Source of the DNA: Desulfoglaeba alkanexedens ALDC
GTDB lineage: Bacteria; Desulfobacterota; Syntrophobacteria; Syntrophobacterales; DSM-9756
Length of the DNA: 64,000 nt
NCBI RefSeq assembly: GCF_005377625.1
Contig: NZ_CP040098.1
Location: forward strand, 2,163,501-2,227,500
Reading direction: 5' to 3'
Position numbers and translations under genes: made by a program. Position 1 is the stretch's first letter; each line of letters begins with the position of its first letter. The notes under the pieces are model-generated. The model searched no databases and was not told the origin of the DNA. It worked only from the letters and a program-made list of their open reading frames with translations. Shown here piece by piece: positions 24,952 through 33,958 of the stretch.

Positions 24952-26507
24952 CTACAGAACGGGCGGGACAACCCGCGGCCAGCCCCCTCCACGAACTTCT
25001 GGCCGAACTCGAAGTCTTTGAGCTTTCGGGGAATGCAGCGGTGGCCGTCAAGGGATTGGCCTGCGACAGCCGCCGGGTTCAGCCGGGAGACCTTTTCGTG
25101 GCGCTCCGGGGTTTTCGCGTGGACGGGCACCGGTTCGTGGATCAGGCCATAGAACGGGGCGCGGCGGCGGTTGTCGTGGAAGAATATCGCGAATCGTTTC
25201 CCGAGGTAACGCGGGTGGTGGTCCCCGATACCAGAAAGGCCTTGGCCCGGCTGGCTTCGGCGTTTTTCGGGCACCCCGGCTGCTCGCTCCATCTCATCGG
25301 CGTGACGGGAACCAATGGAAAGACCACGACGACGCTCCTCCTGGAAAGCATCCTGCGGGAGGCGGGCCACCGAGTGGGGGTTTTAGGGACTCTGGCCTAT
25401 CGCTGGGGTGCCGAGGTTCGAAAGGCCGCCATGACCACTCCGGAGTCTCTGGAAATCCAGAAATACCTTGCAGCCATGCGGGACGACGGAATGACCCACG
25501 TGGTGATGGAGGTCTCTTCTCACGCTCTGGCGCTGAGCCGCGTGGAAGGTTGCCCGTTCCGGGTGGGGGTGTTCACCAATCTGAGCCAGGATCATCTCGA
25601 TTTTCATGAAAATATGGAAGCCTATTTCCAGGCCAAGACGTGCCTTTTCACCCGGTGCCCGGCCCGAGCCCCCGCTCCCCCCGTTGCGGTGATCAACGTG
25701 GACGACCCTTACGGCAGGCGCCTGGCGGGCATGGTGCCGGGCCCCCCGGTCACCTTTTCCATCGAAGACCCCGGAGCGGAAATCCACGCGGAGAACGTGA
25801 CCCTGAGTGCCTCCGGCATCCACATGACGGTCCGCACGCCCGTCGGCCGGCTGGACCTGCGGTCCGCCCTTCTGGGGCGGCTCAACGCGTCCAACATCCT
25901 GGCCGCCGTCGGCGCCGGGGTGGCTTTGGGCATGCCGACTGATGCCCTCGTCCGGGGAATCGAAGGGGTCCGGGGCGTGGACGGGCGGCTGCAGCGCCTC
26001 GCCACGGCAGGCGGGTTTGATGTGGTGGTGGATTACGCCCACACCCCGGACGCCATGGAGAAGGCGCTTGCGTGCCTTCGGGAGTTGACCCGGGGGCGCC
26101 TCTGGGCGGTTTTCGGCTGCGGCGGAGATCGAGACCGCATCAAGCGTCCCCTGATGGGCCGTGTCGCCGCTCGCCTTGCGGATCTGGTGGTGCTCACCAG
26201 CGACAATCCCCGAAGCGAGGACCCGGCGGCCATCTTGCGGGAGATCGAACCCGGGGTTGAAGCGGAAGGGCTTTCCCGCTTCGAACCTCGGGACCTTCCC
26301 GTTTCGGATCGCGGATACACGGTGATTGCCGATCGTAGGGAAGCCATCGAATACGTGCTGTCGCGGGCGCTTGCGGGCGATCTGGTTTTTGTGGGGGGCA
26401 AAGGCCACGAAACCTACCAGATCGTGGGCGACATGATCCTCGATTTCGACGACCGTCGGGTGGTGGCGGAGTTCTTCCGGCCGGCCCGGGCGGCGGCCGA
26501 TGACTGA
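24948..26507 (+). CDS. murE: UDP-MurNAc-L-Ala-D-Glu:meso-diaminopimelate ligase
   Basis: An ATP-dependent Mur ligase that adds the third stem-peptide residue in the cytoplasm. The 519-residue protein has GVTGTNGKTTTTLLLESIL (Walker A), the carbamylated-Lys region, DYAHTPDAMEKAL, and DNPRSEDP. DNPR is the signature selecting meso-diaminopimelate rather than lysine, so the wall is DAP-type. ATG overlaps the ftsI stop by 4 bp and its end overlaps murF by 8 bp, a tightly coupled operon. Confidence 0.97.
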   Translation: MTTERAGQPAASPLHELLAELEVFELSGNAAVAVKGLACDSRRVQPGDLFVALRGFRVDGHRFVDQAIERGAAAVVVEEYRESFPEVTRVVVPDTRKALARLASAFFGHPGCSLHLIGVTGTNGKTTTTLLLESILREAGHRVGVLGTLAYRWGAEVRKAAMTTPESLEIQKYLAAMRDDGMTHVVMEVSSHALALSRVEGCPFRVGVFTNLSQDHLDFHENMEAYFQAKTCLFTRCPARAPAPPVAVINVDDPYGRRLAGMVPGPPVTFSIEDPGAEIHAENVTLSASGIHMTVRTPVGRLDLRSALLGRLNASNILAAVGAGVALGMPTDALVRGIEGVRGVDGRLQRLATAGGFDVVVDYAHTPDAMEKALACLRELTRGRLWAVFGCGGDRDRIKRPLMGRVAARLADLVVLTSDNPRSEDPAAILREIEPGVEAEGLSRFEPRDLPVSDRGYTVIADRREAIEYVLSRALAGDLVFVGGKGHETYQIVGDMILDFDDRRVVAEFFRPARAAADD

Positions 26508-27948
26508 AGAGGTGAAGGTGGACTGGTCCGTTTCCCGCATCATTGAAGCCACCGGAGGCCGGTTGGTCCGGGGAGGGATGGGCGCGTCGGTTCGGGAAAT
26601 TTCCACCGACAGCCGCCGCATCGGGCCCGGCGACGCCTTCGTGGCGCTTGTGGGGGAAAACCACGACGCCCACCGCTTTCTAGCCCAAGCGGTGGATCGG
26701 GGAGCGGCGGTCCTGGTTGTTTCCCGGGAAGAGGCGGTTTCGACCGTCCGGGGCGATGTCCCCATCGTGCTGGTGGAGGATACGCTTCGGGCTTTGGGCG
26801 ATCTAGGAAGATACCGGCGGAACCGGGCGGCCATTCCCGTTGTGGGCATCACGGGAAGCAATGGAAAGACGAGCACGAAGGAAATGGTGGCGGCTGTGTT
26901 GAGCACCCGATGGAAGGTGCTCAAAAACGCCGGAAATTTCAACAACCTGATCGGTGTTCCCCTGACGCTCCTTTCGCTGGATTCCAGCCACGAGGTCGCC
27001 GTGATCGAAATGGGGATCAACGTTCCGGGCGAAATGGAACGACTGGTGGCTGTCGCCGAGCCCACGGTGGGACTCATCACCAACATTCACCCGGCGCATC
27101 TCGATGGACTCCGGTCGGAAGATGCGATCCTGTTGGAAAAGGCCGCCCTGTGGCGCGCGCTTGGAAGGGACGGTCTGGCCGTGGTGAACCGTGATGATGA
27201 GCGGCTGGATCGGCTGGCTTCGTCGATTCCGGCTCGAAAGGTGACCTTTTCGTCGAAATCCCGGGAGGCCCACGTGAGGGCTTCCGGGCGCCCGGACTTT
27301 TCCGGGGGCCGGACGCGTTTCGCCGTTGATTTCGAAGGCAAGGTTCTTCCGGTGACCTTGGCCGTCATCGGGGAGCACCAGATGCATAACGCCGTTGCAG
27401 CCGCGGCTGTCGGTTACGGCCTCGGGCTGTCGCCCGAAGCCGTCGTCGAGGGGCTGAACGGGCACCGGCCGGTGCCGCAACGCATGGAGACCCTGTCGCT
27501 TCCGGACGGCACGATCATCATCAACGATACCTACAACGCCAATCCCGTTTCCGTGATGGAAGCGGTGCGGACGGCCGTGCAGGTGGCGGGGAAACGCCCC
27601 GTGGTCGTGGTGCTCGGAGAAATGAGGGAATTGGGACCACAGTCGCCGCAATATCACCGAAGGGTCGGGAGGCGGATCGGGGGCTTGGGGCTGAGTCGCC
27701 TCATCACCCAGGGGCCGCTCGCACAGGAGATCTCCAGAGGAGCCAGGGAAGTGGGTTTTCCGGCATATAGGTGCTGCCACGTGGAAAATCATGAAGAGGC
27801 CGTGGCGGAACTGCTCCATCACTGGTATCCCGGTGCCTGGATTTTGCTCAAAGGTTCACGGGGAATGCGGATGGAGCGGGTGCTTGAAGCGATCCTTCAG
27901 AGGATGGGGCCGCCCGGCCGCCCCGCCGGGGAAGAAGAGAGCGCATGA
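26500..27948 (+). CDS. murF: UDP-MurNAc-tripeptide:D-Ala-D-Ala ligase
   Basis: MurF adds the D-Ala-D-Ala dipeptide, finishing the soluble UDP-MurNAc-pentapeptide. The 482-residue protein shows ISTDSRRIGPGDAFVAL, the Walker A GITGSNGKTSTKEMVAAVL, GNFNNLIGVPLTLL, EMGINVPGEME, and INDTYNANPVSVMEAV with VVLGEMRELG. It overlaps murE by 8 bp and murD by 4 bp (ATGA). In most bacteria mraY follows here; in this cluster murD follows directly, with no room for mraY. Confidence 0.97.
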   Translation: MTEEVKVDWSVSRIIEATGGRLVRGGMGASVREISTDSRRIGPGDAFVALVGENHDAHRFLAQAVDRGAAVLVVSREEAVSTVRGDVPIVLVEDTLRALGDLGRYRRNRAAIPVVGITGSNGKTSTKEMVAAVLSTRWKVLKNAGNFNNLIGVPLTLLSLDSSHEVAVIEMGINVPGEMERLVAVAEPTVGLITNIHPAHLDGLRSEDAILLEKAALWRALGRDGLAVVNRDDERLDRLASSIPARKVTFSSKSREAHVRASGRPDFSGGRTRFAVDFEGKVLPVTLAVIGEHQMHNAVAAAAVGYGLGLSPEAVVEGLNGHRPVPQRMETLSLPDGTIIINDTYNANPVSVMEAVRTAVQVAGKRPVVVVLGEMRELGPQSPQYHRRVGRRIGGLGLSRLITQGPLAQEISRGAREVGFPAYRCCHVENHEEAVAELLHHWYPGAWILLKGSRGMRMERVLEAILQRMGPPGRPAGEEESA

Positions 27949-29486
27949 AAGGAACGACCCCTTCGTCGGCGGCGCCACGGTCGGCCGAATCCCCTTCAGC
28001 CGCGTTCGCGCGTACCTTGGTGGTCGGGCTTGGTGTCTCGGGCCGAGCGGTCTGTGAGCTGCTTTGCCTGCGCGGCGTGGAGGTGACCGGGACGGATCTG
28101 GCGCCGGAGGCGACGCTCCGGAACCTGCTGGTTCCGCTGGAATCGCTGGGATGCCGGTTTCACCTGGGATCTCACCGGGAGGAAGACTTCCTTTCGGTGG
28201 ACCAGATCGTGGTGAGCCCCGGCGTGCCGTTGGGCCTTCCGCCGCTTCAAGCGGCCGCGGAGCGGGGCATCGAGATTGTGGGCGAAATGGAATGGGCCTG
28301 GCGGCAGACGGACGTTCCCACCGTGGCCGTCACAGGAACCAACGGAAAGACGACCACCACGCACCTGGTGGGAGAGTTGCTCCGGGCTTCGGGCAAACGT
28401 GTTTTCGTCGGGGGAAACATCGGCGTTCCCCTGACCCGCTGGCTGCTGGACCGGGAAAGGCGGGCGCGCTCGGAAGAGAACTTCGAGACCGTTCCGGGAA
28501 TCGACGCGGAACTTCTGGTGTTGGAAGTGAGCAGCTTTCAGCTGGATACGGCCCGCACCTTCGCCCCCGACATCGCGGTGCTTCTCAACGTGACCGAAGA
28601 CCACCTGGACCGTTACGAAAGCTTCGCCCATTATGCGGATTCCAAGTTTTCCATCTTTTCGCGGCAGTCCAAGAACCAGGTGGGGATTCTGAACGGTGAC
28701 GATCCCGTCTGTCGTGAAGGAATCGACCGGGTTCCGGGGCGCCGGTTCATTTTCTCACGGAAGGATCCTAGGGCCGACGCCTTCGTGCGGGACCGCCGGG
28801 TCCGGATTTCCTTGCCGGGCAGGGACTCCTTTTGCCTGGACTTGAGCGCCTGCCCCCTCCAGGGGATCCACAATGAACAAAACATACTGGCGGCGGCGCT
28901 AGCCGCCGCCTGTGCCGGTGGGAGCCCCGCCGCCATGCAGGACCGCCTGAACAACGTTCGGCCCATGCCTCACCGGATGGAATCCGTCAGAATGTGGCGC
29001 GGCGTCGAGTTCGTAAACGATTCCAAGGGAACCAACGTGGGGGCCGTTGTGAAGGCGCTGGAAAATTTCCATCGACCGGTATGGCTCCTCATGGGCGGCA
29101 GGGACAAGCTGGGATCGTACGAACCGCTTCGGAGGCCGATGGAAGCGAAGGTGCGGGGGGTACTGGCCTTCGGGGAGGCGGGTCCACGTATCGCGAAGGC
29201 CGTGGGAAACTGGGTTGCGGCGGCGGTTTACGAAGGCTTGGAAGAGGCTTTCAGAGCGGCCGCAGCCGGAGCGAAACCCGGAGACGTGGTCCTCCTGTCT
29301 CCAGCCTGCTCGTCTTTCGATCAATACAGGAGCTACGGGGAAAGGGGCGATCATTTCAAGGCGCTGGTTTGGGCGCTTCCCGATGAAAGTGAAGGGAGCG
29401 GGATCGCGGGAGATGGTCCCCCCGCAGGCGCGGCGTGTTGCCAGGATTCGCCCCGAAGCGGGGCCAACGGACTGCGAGGCGTGTGA
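27945..29486 (+). CDS. murD: UDP-MurNAc-L-Ala:D-Glu ligase
   Basis: MurD adds D-glutamate to UDP-MurNAc-L-Ala. The 513-residue protein has an N-terminal Rossmann domain (LVVGLGVSGRAVCELL), the Walker A AVTGTNGKTTTTHLVGELL, LLNVTEDHLDRYESF, and MPHRMESV followed by FVNDSKGTNVGAVVKAL. The C-terminal domain includes LLSPACSSFDQYRSYGERGD. About 35 residues after that domain (starting near ALPDES) extend beyond usual MurD length and overlap nothing conserved. The stop overlaps ftsW by one base. It is directly coupled to murF upstream. Confidence 0.96.
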   Translation: MKGTTPSSAAPRSAESPSAAFARTLVVGLGVSGRAVCELLCLRGVEVTGTDLAPEATLRNLLVPLESLGCRFHLGSHREEDFLSVDQIVVSPGVPLGLPPLQAAAERGIEIVGEMEWAWRQTDVPTVAVTGTNGKTTTTHLVGELLRASGKRVFVGGNIGVPLTRWLLDRERRARSEENFETVPGIDAELLVLEVSSFQLDTARTFAPDIAVLLNVTEDHLDRYESFAHYADSKFSIFSRQSKNQVGILNGDDPVCREGIDRVPGRRFIFSRKDPRADAFVRDRRVRISLPGRDSFCLDLSACPLQGIHNEQNILAAALAAACAGGSPAAMQDRLNNVRPMPHRMESVRMWRGVEFVNDSKGTNVGAVVKALENFHRPVWLLMGGRDKLGSYEPLRRPMEAKVRGVLAFGEAGPRIAKAVGNWVAAAVYEGLEEAFRAAAAGAKPGDVVLLSPACSSFDQYRSYGERGDHFKALVWALPDESEGSGIAGDGPPAGAACCQDSPRSGANGLRGV

Positions 29487-30643
29487 TGAGCCGAATCGAG
29501 AGGCTTCCGCCCGAAACCGGCAGGGACTTTCCACCGGAATCGAATTCCGACGGCCGAGTGATCCTGTTGTGGCTTCTCGTCCTGGCGCTTGTGGGCTTCG
29601 GCCTGGTCATGGTTTACAGCGCGAGCGCCGTGATGACGCTACGGAAGTATTCGGACTCGTTATATTTTCTCAAGAGGCAGGTGCTTTTTGCCGCAGTGGG
29701 CGTCGCCGTCGCCTGGGGGGCGTCGCGGGTTCCTTACCCGTGGTACCGGTTCCTTTCCCGATGGATCCTGGGGTTGGCTTTCGCGCTGCTGGTCCTGGTG
29801 CTGGTTCCCGGCGTGGGCCGGGAATTCAATGCGGCCAGACGCTGGTTGCCGCTGGGTCCTCTTTCCTTTCAGCCTTCTGAAATCGTCAAGGTGGTCTGGA
29901 TCGTCTATCTGAGCGCGTACCTGGCTGAAAAGCGCGAAGTGTTGCAACGGTTCCGGCAGGGGCTTTTCCCGGTTGTGCTCCTTTTCGGAGTTCTGGCGGG
30001 CCTTCTGCTCATGGAGCCGGACTTCGGTGCGGTGTGCATCCTTGCCTTCGTTACGGCCGTGATGCTACTGGCCGGCGGGATTCCCTGGCGGCATCTGATG
30101 CTGTTCGCGCTGCCGGCGTTTCTGGGCTTTTACCTGGCGGTGGTTCGGGTGCCGTACCGGCTGGAGCGGATCACGGCCTTCACCAATCCATGGACGGACC
30201 CTCTGGATTCCGGCTACCACCTGATTCAATCCTGGATAGCCGTGGGTTCGGGAGGCCTCTGGGGCAAGGGGCTCGGTGCGAGTCAGCAGAAGCTGTTCTA
30301 TCTTCCGGAACCCTTCACGGACTTCGTGTTTGCGGTGTTGGGTGAGGAACTGGGGTTTGTGGGGATTGCGGTGCTGGTAGCGCTGTTTTTTGTGTTTTTC
30401 TGGAAGGCGCTGAACGTGGCTCAGGATGCTCCCGAACCCTTCGGGTCGTTCTTGGGGCTGGGGCTGGCTTTCCTGATCCCTCTTCAGGCCTGGATCAACA
30501 TGGGGGTTGTTCTGGGACTGCTTCCGACCAAGGGGCTGACGCTTCCTTTCATTTCCTACGGGGGCAGTTCGTTTCTGGCCAATTGCCTGGCCGTCGGAAT
30601 CCTTCTGAACATTGCGCGGCGAAGCGATATGCGGGCGGCTTAA
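29486..30643 (+). CDS. ftsW: Septal peptidoglycan glycosyltransferase FtsW
   Basis: A SEDS-family multi-spanning polymerase that works with FtsI at the septum. The 385-residue protein has about ten membrane segments, beginning VILLWLLVLALVGFGLVMVYS. The SEDS marks are visible: LGPLSFQPSEIVK, LLLMEPDFGAV, YHLIQSWIAVGSGGLWGKGL, and GLLPTKGLTLPFISYGGSS. ATG 29486 shares a base with the murD stop; the open frame extends to 29435. Position between the mur genes and presence of FtsI favour FtsW over RodA. murG normally follows; here murC begins 2 bp after. Confidence 0.95.
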   Translation: MSRIERLPPETGRDFPPESNSDGRVILLWLLVLALVGFGLVMVYSASAVMTLRKYSDSLYFLKRQVLFAAVGVAVAWGASRVPYPWYRFLSRWILGLAFALLVLVLVPGVGREFNAARRWLPLGPLSFQPSEIVKVVWIVYLSAYLAEKREVLQRFRQGLFPVVLLFGVLAGLLLMEPDFGAVCILAFVTAVMLLAGGIPWRHLMLFALPAFLGFYLAVVRVPYRLERITAFTNPWTDPLDSGYHLIQSWIAVGSGGLWGKGLGASQQKLFYLPEPFTDFVFAVLGEELGFVGIAVLVALFFVFFWKALNVAQDAPEPFGSFLGLGLAFLIPLQAWINMGVVLGLLPTKGLTLPFISYGGSSFLANCLAVGILLNIARRSDMRAA

Positions 30644-30645
30644 AC

Positions 30646-32049
30646 GTGTACAAACGATACCAGCACATCCATTTCGTGGGGATCGGAGGCATCGGGATGA
30701 GCGGCATCGCGGAGGTGCTGCTGAACCTGGGCTACCGCATCAGCGGGTCCGACCTTCGTGAGTCGGACACCACGCGGCGCCTTGAGGGGCTCGGCGCAAA
30801 GATCTGCATCGGTCACCGCGAAGAAAACATCCAGGGGGCGGACGTGGTGGTGCTCTCGTCGGCCATCGGGGAAGACAATCCCGAAGCGGTGGCGGCGCGC
30901 CGGGTGGGGAAGATCCCGGTCATCCGCAGGGCGGAAATGCTCGCCGAACTCATGCGACTCAAGTACGCGGTGCTGGTGGCGGGGGCTCACGGGAAGACAA
31001 CCACAACGTCCATGGTGGCGACGGTGCTCGCGCGCGGGCGCCTGGACCCCACTGTGGTGATCGGAGGAAAGCTCAACGCTTGGGGCACCAACGCCAAGTT
31101 GGGCACCGGGGAGTTCGTGGTGGCGGAAGCGGACGAAAGCGACGGAACCTTCCTGCTGTTGCCTCCGACCATCGCCGTGGTGACCAACATCGACCTGGAG
31201 CATGTGGACTACTACCGGGACCTGGACCACATCCGGGAAACCTTTCTCACGTTCATCAACCGGGTTCCGTTTTACGGCCAGGCGGTGCTCTGCTTGGAGG
31301 ACGAAAACATTCAGGAACTGCTGCCCAGGATCGAGAAGCGGTTTGTCACCTACGGGTTTTCCCCACAGGCGGATTTCCAGGCGCGAGATGTGGAGACGGA
31401 AGGTCTCAAGACCCGTTACCGAGCGTTCTTCCAGGGCGAAGAATTGGGCGGGATCGAGATCCGGATTCCAGGACGCCACAATGTATTGAACTCCTTGGCT
31501 GCGGTGGCGGTGGGCCGGGAGCTGGAGATCGACTGGCCGAGTATCCAGGCCGGCTTAGAAGACATGACGGGTGTTCAGCGGCGTTTCCAGATCAAGGGCG
31601 ATGTGGACGGCATCCTGGTTCTGGACGATTACGGGCATCACCCGACGGAAATCCGCGCGGTACTCGATTCGCTGGCCGAGTGCTTTCCGGACCGGCGGCG
31701 GGTGGTGGCCTTCCAGCCGCACCGTTACAGCCGCACACATGGGTTGATGGATCAGTTCGCCAGGTGCTTTTACCAATCGGACGTGCTTCTGGTGACTGAA
31801 ATCTACGCGGCCGGCGAAGCTCCCCTTCCCGAAGTATCGGGAGAGGTTTTGGCCGGGAAAATCGCGGCTCACGGGCATCACGAGATCCGCTACTGCCCGA
31901 CGCTGGAGGACGTGACAGCGGAATTGCTCCGGATCGCTGTACCCGGGGATGTGGTGATCACTCTGGGGGCCGGGAGCATCTGGCAGGCGGGTGAGCGGTT
32001 CTTGGAAGCGCGAAAGGCCGGAAAAGGGCGCCTTGGAGTGAGGGCATGA
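30646..32049 (+). CDS. murC: UDP-N-acetylmuramate:L-alanine ligase
   Basis: MurC attaches the first stem-peptide residue. The 467-residue protein starts VYKRYQHIHFVGIGGIGMSG, the family's nucleotide-binding loop. It has AHGKTTTTSMVATVL, EADESDGTFLLL, NIDLEHVDYY, VQRRFQIKG, DDYGHHPTEIRAVL, and FQPHRYSRTHGL. The start is GTG 30646, two bases after the ftsW stop; an ATG-type frame from 30583 would run inside ftsW and lacks family similarity. Its stop overlaps the murB ATG by 4 bp. Confidence 0.96.
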   Translation: MYKRYQHIHFVGIGGIGMSGIAEVLLNLGYRISGSDLRESDTTRRLEGLGAKICIGHREENIQGADVVVLSSAIGEDNPEAVAARRVGKIPVIRRAEMLAELMRLKYAVLVAGAHGKTTTTSMVATVLARGRLDPTVVIGGKLNAWGTNAKLGTGEFVVAEADESDGTFLLLPPTIAVVTNIDLEHVDYYRDLDHIRETFLTFINRVPFYGQAVLCLEDENIQELLPRIEKRFVTYGFSPQADFQARDVETEGLKTRYRAFFQGEELGGIEIRIPGRHNVLNSLAAVAVGRELEIDWPSIQAGLEDMTGVQRRFQIKGDVDGILVLDDYGHHPTEIRAVLDSLAECFPDRRRVVAFQPHRYSRTHGLMDQFARCFYQSDVLLVTEIYAAGEAPLPEVSGEVLAGKIAAHGHHEIRYCPTLEDVTAELLRIAVPGDVVITLGAGSIWQAGERFLEARKAGKGRLGVRA

Positions 32050-33005
32050 CCGTGGCGGTCGAAAATCGTGCCGGAAACGGGGTCGATGCCAAACGGCCCG
32101 CGTGGGAACGCCTGAAACGGCTTGCTCAGGTGGACCTTTCCTGGGACGAGCCGCTTTCGGCGCACACGACGTTTCGAATCGGAGGGCCAGTGAAATGCCT
32201 GGCGCGGCCGAAGACGGAAGATGCCTTGAAAGCCCTGTTGCGCTGGGCGGCGGAAGCATCGGTTCCGTATTGGGTGCTGGGAGGGGGGAGCAACGTACTG
32301 GCTCCCGACGGCCCCTGGGAGTCTCTGGCGATACGACTGGACGGCATGTTCGGCGCCGTGGAATGCGCGGAGGCGGCGGGGGGCGCGGTCCGATTGAAAG
32401 TCGGCGCTGGGGTGAAGCTCGCGCGTCTTCTCGGCTATTGCCTTCGGTATCGGTTGAGCGGGATGGAATTTCTGGTGGGCATACCGGGAACGCTGGGTGG
32501 GGCGGTGGTCATGAACGCGGGGACCGCCGAAGGAAGCCTTTCCCAGGTGCTGGAAGGGATCTCGGTTCTCTGCGCCGATGGGTCTTCCCGCTGGATGCCG
32601 ATCGGCGAACTCAGTCCCGGGTACCGTTTCTTGAACCTTCCATCGTCGGTCATCGTCCTGGGGGCGACGCTCTCCCTTCGGCGTGCGCCGCGGGAAGAGA
32701 TTCGAAGACGAATGAGCCAGGGGATGAGGGTGCGCCGGCGCACTCAGCCCCTCAATCTGCCTTCGGCGGGATGCGTGTTCAAGAATCCGCCAGGCCGCCC
32801 GGCGGGGGCGCTCATTGAATCGGCCGGCCTCAAAGGCTGCCGGATCGGCGGTGCTGAGGTCTCGACCCGGCACGCCAACTGGATCGTCAATCGCGGGGGA
32901 GCTACGGCCGGGGACGTCCGGCAGGTGATGGAACGGGTGGAAGAGCGGGTTTTCAAACGCTTCGGTGTCCGACTGGAACGGGAAATACGGGTGTTGGAGC
33001 CATGA
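32046..33005 (+). CDS. murB: UDP-N-acetylenolpyruvoylglucosamine reductase
   Basis: An FAD enzyme that reduces UDP-GlcNAc-enolpyruvate to UDP-MurNAc with NADPH. The 319-residue protein shows SAHTTFRIGGPVKCLARP, LGGGSNVLAPDG, MEFLVGIPGTLGGAVVMNAG, and the catalytic region PSAGCVFKNPPGRPAG. The proton-donor serine of E. coli MurB (in GSFFKNP) is Cys243 here, a natural Ser-to-Cys variant. GTRHANWIVN-like TRHANWIVNRGGATA ends the third domain. It is coupled by 4-bp overlaps to both murC and ftsQ. Confidence 0.95.
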   Translation: MTVAVENRAGNGVDAKRPAWERLKRLAQVDLSWDEPLSAHTTFRIGGPVKCLARPKTEDALKALLRWAAEASVPYWVLGGGSNVLAPDGPWESLAIRLDGMFGAVECAEAAGGAVRLKVGAGVKLARLLGYCLRYRLSGMEFLVGIPGTLGGAVVMNAGTAEGSLSQVLEGISVLCADGSSRWMPIGELSPGYRFLNLPSSVIVLGATLSLRRAPREEIRRRMSQGMRVRRRTQPLNLPSAGCVFKNPPGRPAGALIESAGLKGCRIGGAEVSTRHANWIVNRGGATAGDVRQVMERVEERVFKRFGVRLEREIRVLEP

Positions 33006-33823
33006 CAGGAAAGGCCAACCAATATCGGCGCGATCCGGGGGACAGGACCTGTCGGGTCGTTTGGTTCAAGACGATCGGTGTCCTCGTGCTGGCCGGTTTC
33101 GCCGTGGTGGGTCTGAGCGCCGCCTTCGCCCGCGGCTATCATGCGCTTCTCGAGAGTTCCATCCTTCAGCTGCGCAGCGTGGAGATCACTGGGTTGGAAC
33201 GACTGGATCGAAGGACGGTCCTGGACACCCTGGGCGTGCCCAAGGGGGCGAACGTCCTTTCGCTTCGCCTGGATAGGTTGGCTCGAAGGCTGGAAGGGTT
33301 GCCGTGGGTCAAAGACGCTGTTTTGAGGCTGGATGCTCCCGGGAGGCTGGTAGTCGCCGTTCGGGAACGGAAACCCTTCGCCGTGGTGCACGGGGACACG
33401 ACGTATCTGGCGGACGAGGAGGGGCGCCTGTTTCTTGAGACTACGGTTCAGTCGCATCTGGAGCTTCCTCTCATCACGGCTCGCAGTCTCCAGGAACTCA
33501 AGGACGGAACGGACCTGCGCCCGGAGATTTTTCAGGCCTTCAGGGATCTGCTGGAGACTCTGGAACGGACCGACTGGCTGCCGCCGAGCGCGGTGTCGGA
33601 ATTCCGCTGGGAGGATCCCTTCGGTTTCGTTCTCCTGACCAACCCGAAAGGAGTGACGGTTCGCGTGGGCCGCGGCGGTTTCAAGGAAAAGCTGGACCGG
33701 CTGCATCGGCTGCTGATGGTTCTGCAGGAACGGAATCTTCTGGAGGCGGTGACGGCCGTCGATCTGGATTACGTAGACCGGGCTTTCGTCAAGGGTCGTT
33801 TTGGGGAGTCCACGGGGGTTTAG
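33002..33823 (+). CDS. ftsQ: Cell division protein FtsQ/DivIB
   Basis: A 273-residue bitopic divisome protein that bridges the early ring and the septal synthases. One membrane span (VLVLAGFAVVGLSAAFARGY) follows a short basic cytoplasmic end. The POTRA domain begins LQLRSVEITGLERLDRRTVL and continues through LSLRLDRLARRLEGLPWVKD, then RLVVAVRERKPFAVV. The C-terminal beta domain is present. ATG overlaps the murB stop. A 135-bp gap separates it from ftsA. Confidence 0.93.
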   Translation: MTGKANQYRRDPGDRTCRVVWFKTIGVLVLAGFAVVGLSAAFARGYHALLESSILQLRSVEITGLERLDRRTVLDTLGVPKGANVLSLRLDRLARRLEGLPWVKDAVLRLDAPGRLVVAVRERKPFAVVHGDTTYLADEEGRLFLETTVQSHLELPLITARSLQELKDGTDLRPEIFQAFRDLLETLERTDWLPPSAVSEFRWEDPFGFVLLTNPKGVTVRVGRGGFKEKLDRLHRLLMVLQERNLLEAVTAVDLDYVDRAFVKGRFGESTGV

Positions 33824-33958
33824 GCCAAACGCGTCGGAGATCCACGATCTCTACGGATTGCGGCGGGCTCGGGCGTCGTGCGGACCCGGAAGTGACGGCG
33901 GCAATCCCGCTTAAGGCTTCGGTCATTTTCGCGGTCGGTGGGCACTGAAGGGGAGGAA

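Noticed and set aside
29486-30643. RodA instead of FtsW
   Set aside because: Position inside the dcw cluster beside ftsI and the mur genes supports FtsW.
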